From Desulfobacterales bacterium (lineage in GTDB: Bacteria > Desulfobacterota > Desulfobacteria > Desulfobacterales > DAOWNP01): 8,449 nucleotides of DNA. Positions 1-7,488 of the stretch are shown piece after piece (within the stretch, counting starts at the first letter, position 1; each line of letters starts with the position of its first letter). The stretch lies in assembly GCA_030149595.1 (NCBI GenBank), contig JASFBI010000056.1, positions 1 to 8,449 on the forward strand, written 5' to 3'. The translations under genes and the position numbers were made by a program. The notes below the pieces were generated by a model that worked only from the letters and a program-made list of their open reading frames with translations, was not told where the DNA came from and did not search any database.

Positions 1-1
1 A

Positions 2-889
2 ACTTTACTGAATATACTTGGTTTTTTAGACCGCCCTTCATCAGGTAAAATATTTTTTAATTTAAAAAAAGTTAAATTTTCAGAAAATTATCTTTATCCT
101 CTCCGAAAAAAAGTGGTTTTAATCGCACAAAATCCCATTATGTTTTCAACAACTGTTTATAAAAATATCGAATTTGGCCTTAAAATAAGAAAGATTCCAA
201 AAAAAAAGAGGCAGCAGATTATTGAGGAGTCCCTTGCACTTGTAAATATGCAGCACTTGGCCAGTGCCCAGGCTAAAAGTCTGTCAGGGGGTGAAACCCA
301 GCGTACAGCTTTTGCAAGAGCTATGGCTCTTTCTCCTGAAGTCATTCTTTGTGATGAACCAACTTCAAGTGTTGATCTTGAAAACCAGTCAAAAATAATC
401 AATATTCTTTCAGAAATTAACAGACAAAAAAATATTTCTCTTATTTTCACATCCCATGACAAACTTCAGGCATCAACCCTGGCACATCATCAAATTTTTT
501 TAGAACATGGCAGTATTTCTGATGTATCATATGAAAATTTATTTACAGGAATCACATCAGATCAAAACAGCTCTTTTTCAAAATGCAGCATTCAAAATTC
601 ACTGAACATCCTTATTCCTTCAATAAAACCAGGAAAAATCAGATTTTTGATTAATCCTGAAAAAATAAAGATATTAAAAAACAGCCAAAAAAACAGAGAC
701 ATTAATATTTTCCAGGGAAAAATCATACAAATTGCCGAAGAAAAGAAAAAAATCAGGATTATTATAAATTTCGGTATAAATATTACACTTCTTATAATAA
801 AGCAAAAATATTTAGATCAGCAAAGATCTCTCTTTATTGGAAATAAAGTTACTGTTCAGATACCACAAGATGCCATCCAGATATTATAA
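2..889 (+). CDS. ABC transporter ATP-binding protein, tungstate/molybdate type, 5'-truncated by the window edge
   Basis: This is the ATPase subunit of an importer. It hydrolyses ATP on the cytoplasmic face to drive uptake through a partner permease. The frame is open from base 2 (visible start TLLNILGFLDRPSSG, the stretch that normally follows Walker A), so the true start and the Walker A lysine lie off the left edge; 295 residues are visible. In order I see the Q-loop (AQNP, near base 128), the ABC signature LSGGETQR (about 281-304), Walker B plus catalytic glutamate (VILCDEPTSS, from about 341) and the H-loop histidine (TSHD, near 455). The last 90 or so residues (from about 620; NPEKIKIL, then FQGKIIQIAEE) look like a TOBE-type ligand-sensing domain, as found in TupC/ModC-like ATPases. 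ATPase function is certain from the motifs. Tungstate or molybdate as substrate is inference from the single short TOBE-like tail, and another substrate is possible because the permease and binding protein are not in view. Confidence 0.85.
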   Translation, partial: TLLNILGFLDRPSSGKIFFNLKKVKFSENYLYPLRKKVVLIAQNPIMFSTTVYKNIEFGLKIRKIPKKKRQQIIEESLALVNMQHLASAQAKSLSGGETQRTAFARAMALSPEVILCDEPTSSVDLENQSKIINILSEINRQKNISLIFTSHDKLQASTLAHHQIFLEHGSISDVSYENLFTGITSDQNSSFSKCSIQNSLNILIPSIKPGKIRFLINPEKIKILKNSQKNRDINIFQGKIIQIAEEKKKIRIIINFGINITLLIIKQKYLDQQRSLFIGNKVTVQIPQDAIQIL

Positions 890-913
890 TACCTTTAAGT
901 ATTGTTTTTTTTT
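886..913 (+). terminator. Weak rho-independent terminator after the ABC ATPase gene
   Basis: A stem begins within the stop codon region: bases 886-892 can pair with 899-905 (seven pairs, one of them U-G) around a 6-base loop. It is followed directly by a run of T up to 913. The stem has only one G-C pair, so it is weak, but the T-run is long and the position between two convergent genes is right. Read on the minus strand there is no T-run after the hairpin, so it would not serve the lipoprotein locus. Confidence 0.45.
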
Positions 914-918
914 AGACA

Positions 919-2103
919 TTAATCATTTTTTTTCACAACACCATGGGATATAAACAAATTCTCAACCCAAACTGGTTCATCATTTCCAATAACAGCAGAT
1001 GCATCTTTTAAAAGTTCTGCAAGATCTCTCCACAATGTTGATTCATAATCAGAAACAAGTCCGGTATTAAAAAAATCATTAATCTGAAACATTATATCTT
1101 CAGTAAAATAATCAGAGTTCAGATCTTTTAAAAAATATTCCAAAAATTCATCATCTTCTGTTAATTCATTTGCAAATATCATTAAATCTGTATAATAGCC
1201 TGTATAGTTATTCAGTATTAAAGGGAGATTATCAGTTACAATATCTGTAATTTCTTCTGGATATTCCCATTGCTCTACATCTGTATTATATTTTGTAAAT
1301 ACTGCCCCAAAACTGTGTACAAGCCCTTTAATATGATTGTCTTTAACTGTTACACCTGTAAACAGTTTGTCGGTTATATCTATTATATCACCAATTATAT
1401 TATATCTGCCACTCCCCTTGCTGCTATTTGAAAAAATCTCTGCAAAAGATCCAGTCAACCTGTTAAAATTTGCCCAGTCAGATTCCTTTAACCTTATATC
1501 AGGAACATTGGCCAGCCCTTTTCCTGTATCATCTGAACCTATAAATTCATCTAATATTTCAGAGAGACTTACATCCTGTGTACGTAGAGAAAAACCTGTT
1601 TGATCATCTTTTTCATAAATCCAGTGAGGATGCCTTATATTAAAAAAAGTTTGCTCATAAACTGCATTCATAGTCCCTTTTTTAGGTTTAAAAGAGGATG
1701 CTATCTGCTCTAAACCGTACAACAATTTACGTCTAACTCCCCATGTAGAATAATCACTCTCCTTCCAGTTACTATCTCCTGGATCATCTCCATATTTCTC
1801 ATCATTACCTAAAAGATACAGCAGCTTAAAAAATTTAGAAAGCACTCTTGTGTTAGGCGGATTATCAATCCCTTGTGGTTTATACAGATCGTATTTTGTC
1901 AAAAGTGGAAGCAAGCCATCACACTTGCTGTATCTGCTTTCAGATAAAACTGTTAGAAGACTCATCTCTTTTTTAGGCTGGAAAAAAGACCTTTCTGCCC
2001 AGCCTCCCCACTCACTGGCTGAGTCAGAATCTGCTATGTCTGAAGTTCTGTTAAAAAATACCCTGTATAATCTCCATAATCTGTATTTTTTACATCCCCC
2101 CAA
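919..2103 (-). CDS. C-terminal continuation of the large lipoprotein, in a shifted frame
   Basis: This 394-codon frame has no signal peptide. Its only early start is a TTG at 2103-2101 with no ribosome binding site, and the first internal ATG (near 1965) lacks a convincing one too. Upstream, the frame is closed by TAA at 2112-2110, so it overlaps the 950-residue frame for only 20 bases, and the G6 run sits inside that overlap. The simplest reading is that this is the C-terminal third of the same lipoprotein, entered by deletion of one G, by ribosomal or transcriptional slippage, or restored if the base call is wrong. The protein is acidic and mostly helical, with many Asp/Glu and aromatic residues (for example FLKDLNSDYF and LWRDLAELLKD), in the style of the N-terminal helical part of its partner. 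No known domain is recognised. Treat it as a pseudogene fragment only if the shift is confirmed as fixed and not decoded. Confidence 0.7.
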   Translation of the reverse strand: MGGCKKYRLWRLYRVFFNRTSDIADSDSASEWGGWAERSFFQPKKEMSLLTVLSESRYSKCDGLLPLLTKYDLYKPQGIDNPPNTRVLSKFFKLLYLLGNDEKYGDDPGDSNWKESDYSTWGVRRKLLYGLEQIASSFKPKKGTMNAVYEQTFFNIRHPHWIYEKDDQTGFSLRTQDVSLSEILDEFIGSDDTGKGLANVPDIRLKESDWANFNRLTGSFAEIFSNSSKGSGRYNIIGDIIDITDKLFTGVTVKDNHIKGLVHSFGAVFTKYNTDVEQWEYPEEITDIVTDNLPLILNNYTGYYTDLMIFANELTEDDEFLEYFLKDLNSDYFTEDIMFQINDFFNTGLVSDYESTLWRDLAELLKDASAVIGNDEPVWVENLFISHGVVKKND

Positions 2104-4942
2104 TATTATTTAGTTTCCATGTGTTTCTGGGAAAAAGACCGCTATTTTTCTGATAATAATATTTTGGCCTGATTAAAAAAGGCAAAAGTCCATCAACTAT
2201 ATGACTTAATGTATCCTTCACACCTTTTTGTCCTGAATATGTCCCGTTTGCTCCACACAAAGAACCAACAACAGGCAGCAATATATTCCTCCGTGACCAG
2301 ACAGGATCATTATTATCAGCTGTAAATGTAATATCTCCCTTTGAAAGATCCACAGCACTGCTTGAAGCCACAAATAAAGAGGTATCACTCATATAATCCC
2401 TGAAAGGAAAAGCAACTCTTGGTGCAGGAGGAAGTGTATGTCCTATAAACCCAGGGAGTACACTGCCTGTTCCTAAAATATTAGTATAAACTATATCTTT
2501 TAGTATACCTGTTACAGACAGACCAGGGGCTATTTTATCAATTCCCAGGAGGTGAGCCTTTAACTGTAAAAACAACCTATAGTCACCTGGCATTGCTGAT
2601 GTTTTATCATGTCCTGCCCTTGCCCAGAAATTGTTTTTTTTAAACTTTTTGGCATTCATCAGCCCAACAATACCATTTGCTTCAATGGTTAAATATGCAG
2701 CTCCCTTTAAAAGAGTTTCAAATTCCAGATACAGAGGTACTATAATAGCAAATTTTTTTTCATTACTATACCATTGAAAATTTCTGTACGCTGCCTCTTC
2801 ATAGGTCAGACACTCTCTTTGGGCACTGTTTTCAGGAATAATTTCTGAATAAATCACACTCTGGGGTTCTGCTGTTCCTGAATCCATATCCAAGGGGCTA
2901 TACCTTCTATTTTTGCCATAATGAACTAAATAGTAATCGCTGTTCCATGTTGCTCTGTAGCGATTATTCAATCTGCACATGGGATTGTCAGGATCTTTTA
3001 TATCATTTCCTCCATCATATGGGTACTGATATGTCCATGTGGATACATCATCCGGATCTGGCTTGGTTATTATAACGTTTATACGGGAATCCAATCTGTA
3101 ATATATATATTTGTCCCCCTCTTTTTTCATACCTTTGCTAAAATAATATGGCCCATCTCCTTTTGCTGTAACACGCTCCATTGACTGAAGATACCAGCGG
3201 GAAAGCACCGTCTGCCCAAACCCGTCAAGGCTCAGGGGTTTATAGGAGTTCATCTCTTCACCTTCTTTGCCAGAAATATTGCCTCCATCCCAAGTTCCAA
3301 AATCAAATAATTGAAACCCGCTTAAAAGATTCGTTGCACAATAGTTCTGATTATAGGCAAATTTAAACAAATCACTATTTTCATATGTAAAGGGCAAAGC
3401 TCGTCTTGAGATATTGCTTCCTGTCGATGGGAGAGCCAGTGAATAAAGACCAAGATTTAAATTTTGTCCAGCAATAGTTATATCTGTTATATCTTTCAAG
3501 CCAATACTAAAAAACACATCATTTAATGACAAAAACCCTGTGCCATTACCATGCCCGTGTTTTTCAGATGGATCAGATAAAAACCCCTGGTGTGTTGATA
3601 CCTCACCTGTTACTTCTCCGTCATCCCATCCCGCATAACTTGTTGTAGAACCAATTACTACAAAAGATTCCAAAAATGAGTCACGGAATGGATCTTTGGA
3701 CAAATCACCTGTCTTAGGTGTTTTTCTATCTTTTCCCATTATATCAGAGCGAAGAATCTCATAAATTGACTCCTCTATTTTTGAAGCAACACTATTTTGA
3801 TCATCTGGATTAAAACCTGTATCATAAAGCCTTTTGGAAAATATTTCCAAAGGATAGGTTTTTTTACCTTTTTTATCCTCTATCATAGCCCCTATTCTGT
3901 CTGCTCTTTTTAAAAGCTGCAGCAGCATAGGGGCTATTTCTGTTATTGTACCGGCAAGCTCTGTATCTGTATGTATTTTTTCATCATTTGTATGGTAATC
4001 TGGATTATTTTCATATATTTCACCACCTTTGGTAAAATATGATTCCAAATTAATTATAAGCTCTCTTATAACTGTTTTGGCATCTTTTCCTTCAACTTCT
4101 GATGAAAAAATCTTTCCTGTCTCAGCAAACAGTTCAAAAAAAGTCTCTTTTGCCTCCTGATCTTTTAAAAGATCATTAATTCCAGACAAAAATGTTTCAA
4201 TCCCCCTTGAACCATTCCCCAACCCTGTATCAAAAACAGCAGTATTTTTATATGAAGAAACATCTCCATACACATCAAGATACATATTTGTATCTGACTG
4301 CAAAGCAAGTTTTCCGATGATTTCTCCTAAAAGAGTTATGGCTGAAGCAACTGTTGTTCCATTTTTTTCCAGCAAAAAAGCAGTCAGATCGCTTACAATA
4401 TCTTCCAGTTCACCTTTTTGATATGTATCTTTTATGTAGGACACCAGTTTATTGGCTATTTTTGTCAGTTCATCTGCAAAACAAACATCTTCCTGTGAAT
4501 AAAGATCTGAAAAATCATAAAAATCTTTTGCATACCCTCCTGATATTTTATAAGGATCGACCGTTAAATTGCTTAGAGATTCTACAAACAGAGGTGAGTC
4601 TAAAGAGTCCTGTTTTATTACTCTTTCCATAATACCATTAAAAGATAAAACCGTGTTCTGAACTGAAAACTCAGGATCTTTAAGTAATGAGCCTGTAAGA
4701 GACAAAACTATTTTTGCCTCATTCACACTACTGTCTACTGAATTATTAAGCTTTTTATTAAAAATATCCTGATTAAGATTATTAAAACTGCTATCTAATG
4801 CAGGATAATCCTCAAACAAATCAAAAAGCCTGTATTCAGGTTCTGTATCATTACTCTGAAAATCCGATTCCGAATTATCCCCGGTGCATGAAAAAAATAA
4901 CAGCACTATTATTAAAATAAGATAATAAGATTTTTTTCCCAT
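2090..4942 (-). CDS. Large secreted lipoprotein of unknown family, N-terminal 950 residues
   Basis: I do not recognise the family. Residues 1-19 are a lipoprotein signal peptide: basic MGKK, a hydrophobic core, and LFFSC with the acylated Cys at 19. The next residues are TGDNSESD, with no Asp directly after Cys, which for a Gram-negative favours the outer membrane. Residues about 45-400 look mostly alpha-helical, with many Leu/Ile heptad-like stretches and acidic surfaces. Residues about 430-900 are richer in Gly, Pro, Tyr and Trp and look more beta-rich. The start is supported by a GAGGCAGG ribosome binding site (complement of 4949-4956) six bases upstream and by the signal peptide beginning at this Met. 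The frame stops just after a run of six G at 2096-2101. A second frame (919-2109) continues from there, and one base fewer would fuse them into about 1340 residues. Function is unknown; an envelope or surface role is inferred only from the lipobox. Confidence 0.85.
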   Translation of the reverse strand: MGKKSYYLILIIVLLFFSCTGDNSESDFQSNDTEPEYRLFDLFEDYPALDSSFNNLNQDIFNKKLNNSVDSSVNEAKIVLSLTGSLLKDPEFSVQNTVLSFNGIMERVIKQDSLDSPLFVESLSNLTVDPYKISGGYAKDFYDFSDLYSQEDVCFADELTKIANKLVSYIKDTYQKGELEDIVSDLTAFLLEKNGTTVASAITLLGEIIGKLALQSDTNMYLDVYGDVSSYKNTAVFDTGLGNGSRGIETFLSGINDLLKDQEAKETFFELFAETGKIFSSEVEGKDAKTVIRELIINLESYFTKGGEIYENNPDYHTNDEKIHTDTELAGTITEIAPMLLQLLKRADRIGAMIEDKKGKKTYPLEIFSKRLYDTGFNPDDQNSVASKIEESIYEILRSDIMGKDRKTPKTGDLSKDPFRDSFLESFVVIGSTTSYAGWDDGEVTGEVSTHQGFLSDPSEKHGHGNGTGFLSLNDVFFSIGLKDITDITIAGQNLNLGLYSLALPSTGSNISRRALPFTYENSDLFKFAYNQNYCATNLLSGFQLFDFGTWDGGNISGKEGEEMNSYKPLSLDGFGQTVLSRWYLQSMERVTAKGDGPYYFSKGMKKEGDKYIYYRLDSRINVIITKPDPDDVSTWTYQYPYDGGNDIKDPDNPMCRLNNRYRATWNSDYYLVHYGKNRRYSPLDMDSGTAEPQSVIYSEIIPENSAQRECLTYEEAAYRNFQWYSNEKKFAIIVPLYLEFETLLKGAAYLTIEANGIVGLMNAKKFKKNNFWARAGHDKTSAMPGDYRLFLQLKAHLLGIDKIAPGLSVTGILKDIVYTNILGTGSVLPGFIGHTLPPAPRVAFPFRDYMSDTSLFVASSSAVDLSKGDITFTADNNDPVWSRRNILLPVVGSLCGANGTYSGQKGVKDTLSHIVDGLLPFLIRPKYYYQKNSGLFPRNTWKLNNIGGM
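2096..2101 (-). other. G6 homopolymer at the frame junction of the split lipoprotein
   Basis: On the coding (minus) strand six G sit between ATT and ATGTAA. Read as ATT GGG GGG ATG TAA, the 950-residue frame ends. With five G it reads ATT GGG GGA TGT AAA and runs straight into the 394-codon frame. Any switch between the frames must happen between 2109 and 2090, and this is the only long homopolymer there apart from the start of an A6 run at 2091-2086. Phase variation, transcriptional slippage, a +1 ribosomal shift and a sequencing error would all leave this picture. Confidence 0.75.
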
Positions 4943-4982
4943 ATAAAACCTGCCTCTATTACCCAGAAAACTGATCTGTTAA

Positions 4983-5011
4983 AAAATATAAAAAAGCAGA
5001 CATAATCTCAA
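4983..5011 (-). promoter_or_regulatory. Candidate sigma70-type promoter of the lipoprotein gene
   Basis: On the minus strand TTGAGA (5011-5006; one mismatch to TTGACA) is followed after 17 bases by TATTTT (4988-4983; four of six matches to TATAAT). Transcription would start near 4976, giving a leader of about 33 bases with the GAGGCAGG ribosome binding site. Spacing is ideal, but the region is very AT-rich, so chance matches are likely. Confidence 0.35.
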
Positions 5012-5106
5012 ATACAATTATGTTCGTAAATCACAATACCAATTATGATTTATATCTGCAAACATTGTTTAGCATGCAAACGCACTTTTACAAACTCTTT
5101 TTAAAA

Positions 5107-5157
5107 TATGTCATCTATATATTGATTTTTTTGCAGTATGTCAAATATATATTTATT
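5107..5157. repeat. Two-copy 21-base direct repeat with a 30-base period
   Basis: Copies at 5107-5127 and 5137-5157 match at 18 of 21 positions (both begin TATGTCA and end in a TATATATT-type tract then ATT). The second copy exactly fills the space between the arms of an 8-bp inverted repeat, TTTTGCAG (5129-5136) and CTGCAAAA (5158-5165). It lies between the stop of the DUF368 gene and the promoter region of the lipoprotein. It could be a pair of protein binding sites, or a chance product of AT-rich sequence. Confidence 0.5.
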
Positions 5158-5165
5158 CTGCAAAA
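5129..5165. repeat. 8-bp inverted repeat downstream of the DUF368 gene
   Basis: The arms TTTTGCAG and CTGCAAAA are perfect and separated by 21 bases. In neither direction is the repeat followed by a proper U-tract, so it does not look like a standard rho-independent terminator, although it lies 23 to 59 bases past the stop of the minus-strand DUF368 gene. A transcript 3'-end stabiliser or an operator is possible. A competing short stem (CTGC 5158-5161 with GCAG 5171-5174) shares one arm. Confidence 0.35.
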
Positions 5166-5187
5166 TATCGGCAGGCTGTTACAAAAG

Positions 5188-6153
5188 TTAAATTCTCTCT
5201 CTAAAAAAAGAGTTTAATAAAAAGATCATAAGAAAACCACATATAATCAAGCAGCAAGAGATAGTAATTTCATAATTTAAATTATCCATGGGAAATATAT
5301 TCTTCTCACTGATAACATAGATTTTCCCATGGATAATTTTTGACTCAACAATTTCTTTATATGGCCATATTTTTTTCATGGATCCGGCCATAAGTCCTGT
5401 CAGCAAAGCCATTGTCCGGTTATGCCATTTATGGAGCAGATAACGCAAAATTTTTGTGAAACCAAAAAGACCACATAAACAGCCAAAGCAAAAAACCGTT
5501 ATAATTATAATATTTTCCATGTTGAACGGATTTTTTAACACTCCTGTTATAAATTCATACTTCCCAAGAATCAGCAAAATAAAAGCCCCGCTTATTCCAG
5601 GAAGTATCATTGCACATATGGCAATAAAACCTGCAATAAAAATGAACCAGTATGTTTCAGGTGTTACAACAGGTATAATGCTTACAATTTGCCATGACAT
5701 AAAAACACCAGATACAAACAGACACACTTCAAATGTACCCCATGCATCTATTCTTTTTCCAACATAAAATACAGAAGCTGCAATCAGACCGAAAAAAAAA
5801 CTCCAGATCATAACCGGCTCATGGTTTAAAAGATAATTTACCAGTCGTGCAAAACTTATAATAGCACAGCCTATTCCCAAAAAAAGCGGCAGTAGAAATC
5901 TGATATGAATTTCAGACAAAGCTCCTTTAAAATCAAAAAAAAGAATTTTCTCCCTGAAAACATTCAGGCTTATGGAACTTACAGCATTTAAAAGCTTATC
6001 ATATATTCCTAAAACAAGGGCAATTGTTCCTCCTGAAACACCAGGCACTATATCAGCTGAACCCATACAAAACCCTTTCATAAAAAGGACAAAGCTCTCT
6101 TTTAAATTATTTGGTCCGGGACTTTGAAAAAAACATTGTCTCCAGGTTGTCAT
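5188..6153 (-). CDS. popT: DUF368 family membrane protein, PopT-type undecaprenyl-phosphate translocase
   Basis: DUF368 proteins (PopT) have been linked to returning undecaprenyl phosphate, the lipid carrier for peptidoglycan and surface-glycan precursors, across the cytoplasmic membrane. The 321-residue protein carries the two pseudo-symmetric family motifs: MGSADIVPGVSGGTIALVLG at about residues 30-49 and AICAMILPGISGAFILLILG at about 178-197. Each half has the PGxSG re-entrant-type signature. There are several further hydrophobic segments (about 85-107, 114-131, 142-162, 168-197, 213-234) and a last one at about 296-315. I chose the ATG at 6153 because AAAAAGG lies five bases upstream. An in-frame ATG at 6195 would add 14 polar residues (MWFLNSIQKYKKVN) but has no ribosome binding site. 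The gene is divergent from oleA, and 245 bases separate its stop from the lipoprotein start. Family assignment is firm; the precise substrate is known for homologues and inferred here. Confidence 0.88.
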   Translation of the reverse strand: MTTWRQCFFQSPGPNNLKESFVLFMKGFCMGSADIVPGVSGGTIALVLGIYDKLLNAVSSISLNVFREKILFFDFKGALSEIHIRFLLPLFLGIGCAIISFARLVNYLLNHEPVMIWSFFFGLIAASVFYVGKRIDAWGTFEVCLFVSGVFMSWQIVSIIPVVTPETYWFIFIAGFIAICAMILPGISGAFILLILGKYEFITGVLKNPFNMENIIIITVFCFGCLCGLFGFTKILRYLLHKWHNRTMALLTGLMAGSMKKIWPYKEIVESKIIHGKIYVISEKNIFPMDNLNYEITISCCLIICGFLMIFLLNSFFRERI

Positions 6154-6318
6154 ATTTACCTTTTTGTATTTTTGAATAGAGTTTAGAAACCACATTAATT
6201 GATCGTGCTATAAATACGAAATTGCGAAGAAAAATCTTGTAAATTAATTTAACCAATAATACTATCTAAAACAAGAGCAAAGTTAAATTTGTTTTTTAAT
6301 AGCAGTTGAATTTGTTTC

Positions 6319-6346
6319 TTTTTTAAAAATTCTAATTTTTAAAAAA
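6319..6346. repeat. 28-base near-perfect A/T-rich palindrome between divergent popT and oleA
   Basis: Arms of 13 bases (6319-6331 and 6334-6346) are exact reverse complements, separated by the two bases CT. Each arm is T6A5T2 or its complement, so every arm base is A or T. A further T6A5T block occurs nearby at about 6384-6395. The position between two divergent genes (285 bases from start to start) suits an operator or a bent-DNA upstream element. AT-tract composition makes chance or replication slippage an alternative. The rest of 6154-6438 holds no ORF or RNA I can support, and I could not choose a convincing promoter for either gene. Confidence 0.5.
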
Positions 6347-6438
6347 AATATTATACCTGCTTATTTTTATTATTCTACAGTCTGTTTTTTAAAAATACAT
6401 AATTAATTAAGAATTAAATTTAAGGCAATTAAAGAGAT

Positions 6439-7488
6439 ATGTTATATTCAAACGTATATATAGATACTATCTGCTATGAACTTGCACAAAATGTCGTAAC
6501 TTCTTCAGACATAGAAGAAAAACTCGCCCCTCTTTACGAAAAACTGCACTTTAAAACTGGCCAGTTAGAAGCCTTGACAGGAATAAAAGAGAGAAGATTT
6601 TGGGACAAAGATGTTTTAATGTATGACAAAGCCGTAAAAGCAGGGAAAAAAGCCATAACACAGTCAAATATACCTGTAGAATCTATCGGTATGCTTATAT
6701 ATGCCGGAGTATGCAGAGATAATCTGGAACCTGCCACTGCATGTGCCACTGCATGCGGACTTAATATATCATCTGATGCTGAAATACTTGATGTTTCCAA
6801 TGCCTGTCTTGGTGTTTTAAACGGAATAATAATTGTAGCAAATGCCATAGAGTTAGGCCAGATTGAAGCAGGAATTGTTACGTCCTGTGAATCAGCGCGG
6901 GAAATAATAGATATAACAATAAAAAGAATGTTGGTCTCAAACGACATGGATATGTTTAAAAAAACCGTAGCCACATTAACAGGGGGGTCAGGCGCCTGTG
7001 CTGTTGTCCTTAGCAATGGTTCATTTAACAAACAGAAAAAACAGTCCCACAAACTTTTAGGGGGTGCCGTAAAAAATGCTTCAGAACACAACAATTTATG
7101 CTGGTGGGGACCTGATACAAAATCACCAGCATCTGGACTAAATATTATGGAAACCGATTCTGTAAATGTTTTAAAAAACGGGGTAAAAATTGGTATGGAA
7201 ACTTTTGATAAATTCAAAAAAGAACTTAACCTGTCCACTGATGAAATAGACAAAACAATATGTCATCAGGTGGGATCTGCCCATCAAAAAACAATCCTTT
7301 CATCACTTGCCATAAATTTTGAGAAGGACTATTCAACCTATCAGTATCTCGGCAACATTGGAACAGTCTCTCTTCCTTTAACTGCTGCAATTGCAGCAGA
7401 CAGAGGGTTTATAAAGCCAGGTGATCTGGTAGGACTGCTTGGCATCGGCAGCGGATTAAATTGTTTAATGCTGGGGGTAAAATGGTAA
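6439..7488 (+). CDS. oleA: OleA, thiolase-fold acyl-CoA condensing enzyme of olefin biosynthesis
   Basis: OleA performs a non-decarboxylative Claisen condensation of two long-chain acyl-CoAs to a 2-alkyl-3-keto acid, the first step of head-to-head long-chain olefin synthesis. The 349-residue length is typical. Signature regions are LTGIKERRFWDKD (about 46-58), the glutamate base in NLEPAT (Glu97), the nucleophile in SNACLGVLNG (Cys123), His276 in ICHQVGSAH and Asn306 in YLGNIGT. All catalytic residues expected from characterised OleA are present. The Glu next to the active site and the SNACLGVLNG context separate OleA from FabH, where the same fold does decarboxylative condensation. The start fits the family N-terminus, although the ribosome binding site is weak (AAGAG at 6432-6436, only two bases from the ATG). 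The stop overlaps the oleB start by 7 bases. Without OleBCD the keto acid decays to a long-chain ketone. Confidence 0.93.
   Translation: MLYSNVYIDTICYELAQNVVTSSDIEEKLAPLYEKLHFKTGQLEALTGIKERRFWDKDVLMYDKAVKAGKKAITQSNIPVESIGMLIYAGVCRDNLEPATACATACGLNISSDAEILDVSNACLGVLNGIIIVANAIELGQIEAGIVTSCESAREIIDITIKRMLVSNDMDMFKKTVATLTGGSGACAVVLSNGSFNKQKKQSHKLLGGAVKNASEHNNLCWWGPDTKSPASGLNIMETDSVNVLKNGVKIGMETFDKFKKELNLSTDEIDKTICHQVGSAHQKTILSSLAINFEKDYSTYQYLGNIGTVSLPLTAAIAADRGFIKPGDLVGLLGIGSGLNCLMLGVKW

Noticed and set aside
886..913. Bidirectional terminator for the convergent ABC ATPase and lipoprotein genes
   Set aside because: Only the plus-strand reading has a T-run after the stem; on the minus strand the hairpin is followed by mixed AT sequence.
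5020..5217. 65-codon plus-strand ORF with hydrophobic repeats (YVIYILIFLQ, YVKYIFILQ), resembling a small membrane protein
   Set aside because: It has no ribosome binding site at either possible ATG, overlaps the 3' end of popT in antisense, and its peptide repeat simply follows from the in-frame 30-base DNA repeat. Kept only as the repeat feature.
6154..6195. Upstream in-frame ATG (6195) as the popT start
   Set aside because: No ribosome binding site precedes it and the extra 14 residues are polar and atypical; the ATG at 6153 has AAAAAGG at good spacing.
6534..7253. Long minus-strand open frame inside oleA
   Set aside because: It is the antisense shadow of a strongly supported gene with complete active-site motifs, and it has no recognisable domain.
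7461..7481. TTG at 7461 as the oleB start
   Set aside because: The ATG at 7482 has a G5 ribosome binding site four bases upstream and gives a typical OleB N-terminus; the TTG would lengthen the overlap with oleA without support.
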